From a virus, in IMG/VR virus record IMGVR_UViG_3300032240_000358, positions 1 through 44,523 of that record: DNA of 44,523 nucleotides, one strand, 5' to 3'. The position numbers and the translations under genes were made by a program. Positions 41,138 to 44,523 of this stretch are shown piece after piece. Under the pieces are notes generated by a model. The model saw only the letters and a list, made by a program, of their open reading frames with translations, was not told where the DNA came from and searched no databases. The first letter of the stretch is position 1. Each line of letters opens with the position of its first letter.

Positions 41138-41796
41138 GTGACCGCCTGACGGAATTGACCGCTACGGTATGCGTCTTGACGTTCCATACCATCACCCAGA
41201 CGTTTAGCAAGGGCCAAAGCTTCTTTGTACTTTGCATCAATGCCCATAATGATATCGGTTTCACCTTTTAGGTAGGTGTATGCCTCAACAAGGGAGCCGT
41301 ACAACAGTACAGAGTCAAAATTATCACCCAGCCATGTAGTATTGGCAGTGGTAATGGATTCTGGGTAATAGTAGTAATGAAGCTCTACACCGTAGTCAGT
41401 GTCTGGTGTAGGCCCAACAATTATTGATAGTTCTGTAGTAATAGTAACGCCAGAAACAACAGGCCCAAACAAAGCATAATATTTTGGGTTGCCAGTGCTA
41501 GATGGGCTTGGATACGCTTCACGTATGAAGTTAACATCTTTATTAAGCAGGTACGTGTAATCGCCGCCACCCAAAGGGTAAATAGCAATTGAATACGTAG
41601 CCAAAAAATCATTCGGGCAGGCAAGGTATTTATTATTAGCCGTCACTGCCCCAGTTACGTTTTTACGTAGTGAGGGAAACTGAACTGTGTTATAGATGCG
41701 CTGCTCTGCCTGCGTAATGAACGTGTTCATCGCAGTTGTCGGGAACGTATTCTCCGTGTAAGTGGAGATCGCAGTGACTAGAGCAGCGTAGTTCAT
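41134..41796 (-). CDS. Head-tail adaptor-like protein
   Basis: This 220-residue protein has the start MNYAALVTAISTYTENTFPTTAMN, then FITQAEQRIYNTVQFPSLRKNV. The later VELHYYYYPESIT and GSLVEAYTYLKGETDIIMGIDAKYKEALALAKRL follow the pattern of podovirus adaptor (gp11-like) proteins that join portal and tail. The helix bundle at both ends with a beta insert between fits that fold. It is one of two such proteins here; the other is at 42698. Assignment is from pattern memory and position. Confidence 0.72.
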   Translation of the reverse strand: MNYAALVTAISTYTENTFPTTAMNTFITQAEQRIYNTVQFPSLRKNVTGAVTANNKYLACPNDFLATYSIAIYPLGGGDYTYLLNKDVNFIREAYPSPSSTGNPKYYALFGPVVSGVTITTELSIIVGPTPDTDYGVELHYYYYPESITTANTTWLGDNFDSVLLYGSLVEAYTYLKGETDIIMGIDAKYKEALALAKRLGDGMERQDAYRSGQFRQAVT

Positions 41797-42071
41797 GCCA
41801 TCGGGCCTCGCGCCATCACGCCTTTAGTAGCTGCGCCGGTACCACGGATTTTGATACCAGTTGTTTTAACAGGCTCATTGCCAGCAGATTTACTGATTGC
41901 GCCAACAGCCATATCAAGGGTATCAGCCTTGCTGCGGTTTGGGGGGATGCCGGGATTGGTACCGGCTCCTTGTGGGGCTTTAGTCATTTTCTTTCCATCC
42001 ATCGTATGAGGTTGCGCATAGACATCGGCAGGGCCAACTTCTTTGCCGCCCTTTTTCATGCTATAGGCCAT
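41793..42071 (-). CDS. Small Gly/Lys-rich virion-cluster protein
   Basis: This 92-residue protein is basic, Gly-rich and likely disordered, beginning MAYSMKKGGKEVGPADVY and ending KIRGTGAATKGVMARGPMA. This ending is familiar from small proteins in many environmental phage structural operons, usually hypothetical. It overlaps the adaptor gene by four bases and contains one KKGG motif shared with neighbouring small proteins. A minor virion component or DNA-binding core protein is possible. Confidence 0.65.
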   Translation of the reverse strand: MAYSMKKGGKEVGPADVYAQPHTMDGKKMTKAPQGAGTNPGIPPNRSKADTLDMAVGAISKSAGNEPVKTTGIKIRGTGAATKGVMARGPMA

Positions 42072-42073
42072 GA

Positions 42074-42298
42074 TTAACCTGTCTTTTGGTTATTAACACG
42101 AGCCATGTTACGTCCTACTTTTACCATAGACTCAGAAGTAACACCACCTTTTGCCATCTTAGTAGCCCCGCCTTTTTTGAGCTTCAGGGAAGTACCTTTA
42201 CCGCCTTTATGCTCTTGAGCATCGTGCTGCTTGAACGCTTTTTTAATCATGGCTTTATCTTGCGCCATGTCGCTCTTCGTATCTTCTTTAGCCATCAT
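42074..42298 (-). CDS. Small Lys-rich KKGG protein
   Basis: This 74-residue, strongly basic protein has LKLKKGGATKMAKGGVTSESMVKVGRNMARVNNQ near the C-terminus, split here as two KGG units. The related 'KKGGVTSExMxKxGRNMARxxNQ' pattern is common in phage structural operons. Two start codons stand in a row; AGGAG at 42301-42305 on the minus strand is closer to ideal for the second (42295). Probably a minor virion or DNA-associated protein. Confidence 0.65.
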   Translation of the reverse strand: MMAKEDTKSDMAQDKAMIKKAFKQHDAQEHKGGKGTSLKLKKGGATKMAKGGVTSESMVKVGRNMARVNNQKTG

Positions 42299-42304
42299 AA
42301 ACTC

Positions 42305-42694
42305 CTATGAAACCGTTACCGTTACTGTGCCAACACTTGTGGTTCCTACCAAGTAGTTGGGTGTTAAAACCGCATCAAAGCTACTAGCCCCGCCTACAGG
42401 CGCCCAGCCCCACTGAATGTCCCTAGAACCCCCAGCTGGGAAACCATTAATGTCTACCCCAGACGCTACATACGATGTATCAGGCCTAGGCTCACGCACC
42501 GCCTGCGGATCGTTTACTGGGTACAGCCCCAATGATAACTGAGGTTGGTCCGGGTCCCAACAGGTAGGGCATACTTTAATGTTAAACAACTTAGTCTTGA
42601 TTACTTCTCTCTTAAGCTCACTCAACTTATAGCGTTGCCCGCACCGATCACACTCGGCAATCGAGTTCTTACCGGAAGCGTATTTACTAGGCAT
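42305..42694 (-). CDS. Zinc-ribbon virion-cluster protein
   Basis: This 129-residue protein has two CxxC pairs, Cys15/Cys18 and Cys42/Cys45 (CDRCGQRYK; KVCPTCWDPDQPQ), forming a clear zinc ribbon. A loop follows with QLSLGLYPVNDPQAVREPRPD, and then a beta-rich Gly/Ser/Val tail (VGTTSVGTVTVTVS). The ribbon plus 'DPDQPQ' segment recurs in phage proteins encoded between adaptors. A structural zinc-stabilised head completion or tail component is likely; no enzyme motif is present. Confidence 0.75.
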   Translation of the reverse strand: MPSKYASGKNSIAECDRCGQRYKLSELKREVIKTKLFNIKVCPTCWDPDQPQLSLGLYPVNDPQAVREPRPDTSYVASGVDINGFPAGGSRDIQWGWAPVGGASSFDAVLTPNYLVGTTSVGTVTVTVS

Positions 42695-42697
42695 GGC

Positions 42698-43621
42698 TTA
42701 ATAGAATAACTGTCTAGGAACAAACCTGTCAGGAGATTTATCCCGGTCTTCATCCGACGCCAATGTCCATTGCTGTTCGTATTCTTGCTTCAAGAACATC
42801 ACGCGATCAGGGTTAGCATCCGGTCTTTTTGCAGCGATGTAAAACGCCAATCCTGCAACCATGCAGGGGATCAAGCGAAACGGAATATCTTCGACATTCA
42901 CGCCATTGCCAGCATCTTGCAAGCGGCGTAGACGCCAGTAAACAAACGTGTAGTCGCCGCCAGCATTAGGGGTAGGCCAGACGTTGATACAGGGGAGGTT
43001 CTGAACGTAGATTGCTGCTCCAGCCGTATGCGCTGCTGCTGTAGTGCCATTCTGCCCACGAGTACAGTTAATAAGGCTGTTACCGCTTACGTTGGTGTAG
43101 CCAATAGTCTCGCTATCAATTTGGATGAATCCAGTAGTAGTCAGGTTTGACGCATCGCTAACCGTAATAGTTGTATCTGTACTTGTGACTGTAGTGCTTA
43201 GCGTTACAGAAGTAGCATTGGTCTGCGCAGATTGGCGGTTAACCCATACCTGAATAGGCCGTCCATTTGCCAGCTTATTGGGGATCGTGGAGTACGTAGA
43301 CTCAGAGATACGAGAGATGTTGATGTCTGACTGATTGCTAGTCGAGCCATTGTTTTGCCGTACAACATGGTCCAGCAAGTCAATCGTATCGGCAGGTAGT
43401 GGGTAGACAGCCTGCCCAGCCACTAAGGTAATAGCGCCTTCTTGGATGGTCCACAGGTTGATACCCCGATTGGCCCACTCGATGGTCAATAGGTTCAGCG
43501 ATCTACGTGCTGTACGAAATTCATAGCCTGTACGTACCTCAACACCGGCCCGCTCATAAGCCTCCTCAATGAGATCATTAAGGTCTAGATTAAAACTAGT
43601 AGAGCCGGTGGTGTAGGCCAT
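42698..43621 (-). CDS. Head-tail adaptor/tail tubular-like protein with inserted beta domain
   Basis: The N-terminal helices of this 307-residue protein (DLNDLIEEAYERAGVEV, then RRSLNLLTIEWANRG) and its C-terminal helices (LIPCMVAGLAFYIAAKRPD, VMFLKQEYEQQW) make a helical adaptor core like podovirus gp4/gp11. Between them, residues about 135-205 are a Thr-rich beta insertion (TTVTSTDTTITVSDASNL and NSLINCTRGQNGTTAAAH) of a type seen repeatedly in tail proteins. It should bridge the portal and the tail. It is one of two adaptor-like genes in the cluster. Confidence 0.75.
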   Translation of the reverse strand: MAYTTGSTSFNLDLNDLIEEAYERAGVEVRTGYEFRTARRSLNLLTIEWANRGINLWTIQEGAITLVAGQAVYPLPADTIDLLDHVVRQNNGSTSNQSDINISRISESTYSTIPNKLANGRPIQVWVNRQSAQTNATSVTLSTTVTSTDTTITVSDASNLTTTGFIQIDSETIGYTNVSGNSLINCTRGQNGTTAAAHTAGAAIYVQNLPCINVWPTPNAGGDYTFVYWRLRRLQDAGNGVNVEDIPFRLIPCMVAGLAFYIAAKRPDANPDRVMFLKQEYEQQWTLASDEDRDKSPDRFVPRQLFY

Positions 43622-43794
43622 TACTTCATACCTTTAAGCGTCTGTGCAAGACGGGCACGCTGGCCTTCTTTGCCGGGCTTTTTAGCTGCCGCTGCTAGTT
43701 TAGCTGCAGGAATTTTCTTGCCTGCGGGGACGCCAAGTTCTTTATGCAACGCACCGGGCTTTTTGATAGCCTTTTGAATCCATTTTTCAGCCAT
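43621..43794 (-). CDS. Small basic conserved virion-cluster protein
   Basis: This 57-residue protein begins MAEKWIQKAIKKPGALHKEL and ends RARLAQTLKGMK, with AGKKIPAAKLAAAAKKPGKEG between. This pattern is well known in environmental phages among structural genes, always as a small basic protein of unknown function. It overlaps both neighbours by one base (stop of this gene at the ATG of the adaptor; its ATG at the stop of the DUF5872-like second half). It is helical and Lys/Ala-rich and could bind DNA. Confidence 0.75.
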   Translation of the reverse strand: MAEKWIQKAIKKPGALHKELGVPAGKKIPAAKLAAAAKKPGKEGQRARLAQTLKGMK

Positions 43795-44027
43795 TATCTG
43801 AACCCCGCTGTTTTCTTTGCTATGGTTTTAGGTTGCGCCACAAACTGTTTGCCTGCTGCTTTACCCGCACGTTTTGCTTTGGTGGTAGCTGCGTACTCAG
43901 CCGGTGATAGAGATTTTATAGCAGCTTCAGGTAAGTAACGCTCACCTGTTTTTGACGACGGCTTTCCCGACTTAGTGCGCCATTTCTGGTCGCCCCAAGC
44001 TTTAAGGGATTGCTGCGGCGCTTTCAA
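43794..44027 (-). CDS. DUF5872-like protein, second half (split gene)
   Basis: This 77-residue protein carries QSLKAWGDQKWRTKSGKP, ERYLPEAAIKSLSPAEYAAT and GKQFVAQPKTIAKKT. In DUF5872 proteins, as I recall them, these segments follow directly after a 'GQWSARKAQLVAxxYKxxGGGY' half, which here is encoded by the separate upstream frame. The frame opens at a TTG (44027-44025) that overlaps the upstream TGA, with GGGGGA (44040-44036) as possible ribosome site. Reinitiation is therefore the likely way of expression. Confidence 0.65.
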   Translation of the reverse strand: MKAPQQSLKAWGDQKWRTKSGKPSSKTGERYLPEAAIKSLSPAEYAATTKAKRAGKAAGKQFVAQPKTIAKKTAGFR

Positions 44028-44299
44028 TCTCTATATCCCCCGCCCGCTGCTTTGTACTTTTTGGCAACAAGCTGCGCCTTACGTGCTGACCACTGACCTG
44101 CCCCAGTACCCTGTGTTGCCGCTGCTTTTACCTGTGACACAATCTTCTTGCGAAGACTAGGTTTTGTGTAGTTTCCTGCAGCATTAACCGTACCGCCTTC
44201 AGCATACTGCGTGAAGTCAGTATTATCCCTACGTGCTTTCTTTTTAGCGCCGGGCATCTTGGATGGGGCTATGTCACCCATACCCCGAGAGGCTCTCAT
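44024..44299 (-). CDS. DUF5872-like protein, first half (split gene)
   Basis: This 91-residue protein starts at the ATG overlapping the upstream TGA at 44296-44299; a GTG at 44323 is an alternative. After a basic linker with YAEGGTVNAAG, residues about 42-91 read YTKPSLRKKIVSQVKAAAT, then GQWSARKAQLVAKKYKAAGG, the first half of DUF5872 as I know it. The frame stops after GGGYRD and the second half continues in the -1 frame. The family's function is unknown. Confidence 0.65.
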   Translation of the reverse strand: MRASRGMGDIAPSKMPGAKKKARRDNTDFTQYAEGGTVNAAGNYTKPSLRKKIVSQVKAAATQGTGAGQWSARKAQLVAKKYKAAGGGYRD

Positions 44300-44523
44300 T
44301 TTCGAGCCATTCCACCGCCGCACATGACCATAGTGCCACGAGTCTTACCACGTTCAGCGCAGCCATCAGCACGAGCAGAAGCAGACCCGCCCTTAGCTAG
44401 TTTCTTAGGAGCCGAGGCTGGAGGAGCAGGGTTAGGGGCTACCGAACTAGCAGCGTTATACGCTTTTTCCTGTTTAGGAGCATTGCGCATATCTTCAATT
44501 TCTTGTTGCGATGGACGTGATGG
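44296..44523 (-). CDS. Partial KGG virion-cluster protein, 5' end beyond window
   Basis: The frame is open from the right edge; an internal ATG at 44490 exists, but the eleven codons upstream of it are also open and rich in Gln, Glu, Pro and Ser, so the gene probably continues beyond the window. The visible C-terminus has a Pro/Ala-rich linker (VAPNPAPPASAPKK) and a conserved end, LAKGGSASARADGCAERGKTRGT and MCGGGMARK, split here. This ADGCAxRGKTRG ending is frequent among phage structural-operon small proteins. Function unknown. Confidence 0.65.
   Translation of the reverse strand, partial: PSRPSQQEIEDMRNAPKQEKAYNAASSVAPNPAPPASAPKKLAKGGSASARADGCAERGKTRGTMVMCGGGMARK

Noticed and set aside
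44024-44040. Programmed -1 frameshift joining the two DUF5872-like halves
   Set aside because: A TAG stop lies in the -1 frame at 44033-44031 and no slippery heptamer is present between it and the TGA. Reinitiation at the overlapping TTG is simpler.
1-44523. Integrase, attachment sites or repressor indicating a prophage
   Set aside because: No tyrosine or serine recombinase motif was seen, and no tRNA or direct repeat suggests an att site. The small HTH proteins are not enough to call lysogeny.

Overview
The window looks like a large part of a tailed double-stranded DNA phage genome (Caudoviricetes), cut at both ends. Genes are densely packed and mostly overlap by 1 to 20 bases. The two arms converge. 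Genes from 1 to 20654 lie on the plus strand and hold small early proteins and the replication/recombination set. Genes from 20651 to the right edge lie on the minus strand and hold virion, tail, lysis and injected proteins. The short-tail style proteins, family A polymerase, DUF3310 protein and M15 endolysin suggest a podovirus-like phage of a Gram-negative bacterium. A freshwater betaproteobacterial host is my guess only. No terminase, portal, major capsid protein, RNA polymerase, integrase or tRNA is visible. The packaging and capsid genes would be expected just beyond the right edge, upstream on the minus strand.

Left arm. Positions 1-1979 hold seven small genes. A strong extended -10 sigma70-type promoter at 2002-2030 and a short leader hairpin introduce a three-gene module: a DUF3150-like protein (2116-3030), a MoxR-type AAA+ ATPase (3087-4205) and a protein with an HExxH metallopeptidase motif and a complete VWA MIDAS (4448-5743). 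Three small tandem paralogues (5736-6376) overlap the end of that module. Two unrecognised proteins of about 300 residues follow, then a VRR-NUC nuclease and a DUF3310 protein, closed by a clear terminator at 9177-9203. Next come the family A DNA polymerase with 3'-5' exonuclease (9625-11490), several tiny genes, a Cas4/RecB-like nuclease with four cysteines (12865-13521) and an HNH-like protein. A structured leader RNA (13970-14070) precedes an SNF2-like helicase (14095-15651). A candidate ssDNA-binding protein, two small proteins, a terminator and a primase-helicase fusion (17645-20476) complete the arm.

Right arm, read in transcription order from the right edge leftwards. Small basic KGG-containing proteins and a DUF5872-like protein split in two come first. 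Head-tail adaptor-like proteins (42698-43621 and 41134-41796) and tail fibre proteins follow, including a seven-bladed repeat propeller at 37595-38662. A lysis cassette comes next (membrane protein, holin, M15 endolysin), then a large tail protein, a jelly-roll-like protein, a cupin, an internal virion protein, a GNAT-like protein and a 973-residue Gln/Ala-rich virion protein. The arm ends with a 2494-residue polyvalent protein that carries an ADP-ribosyltransferase-like segment, an HExxH peptidase motif and an LPD38-like C-terminal region.

The best candidates for undescribed biology are the MoxR/VWA module with its small paralogues, a family of GNRA-capped hairpins placed just before gene starts, the switch-like leader at 13970-14070, the giant polyvalent protein, and a short glycine motif shared by several neighbouring virion proteins. 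Assignments rest on motif recognition by eye; no database search was run.
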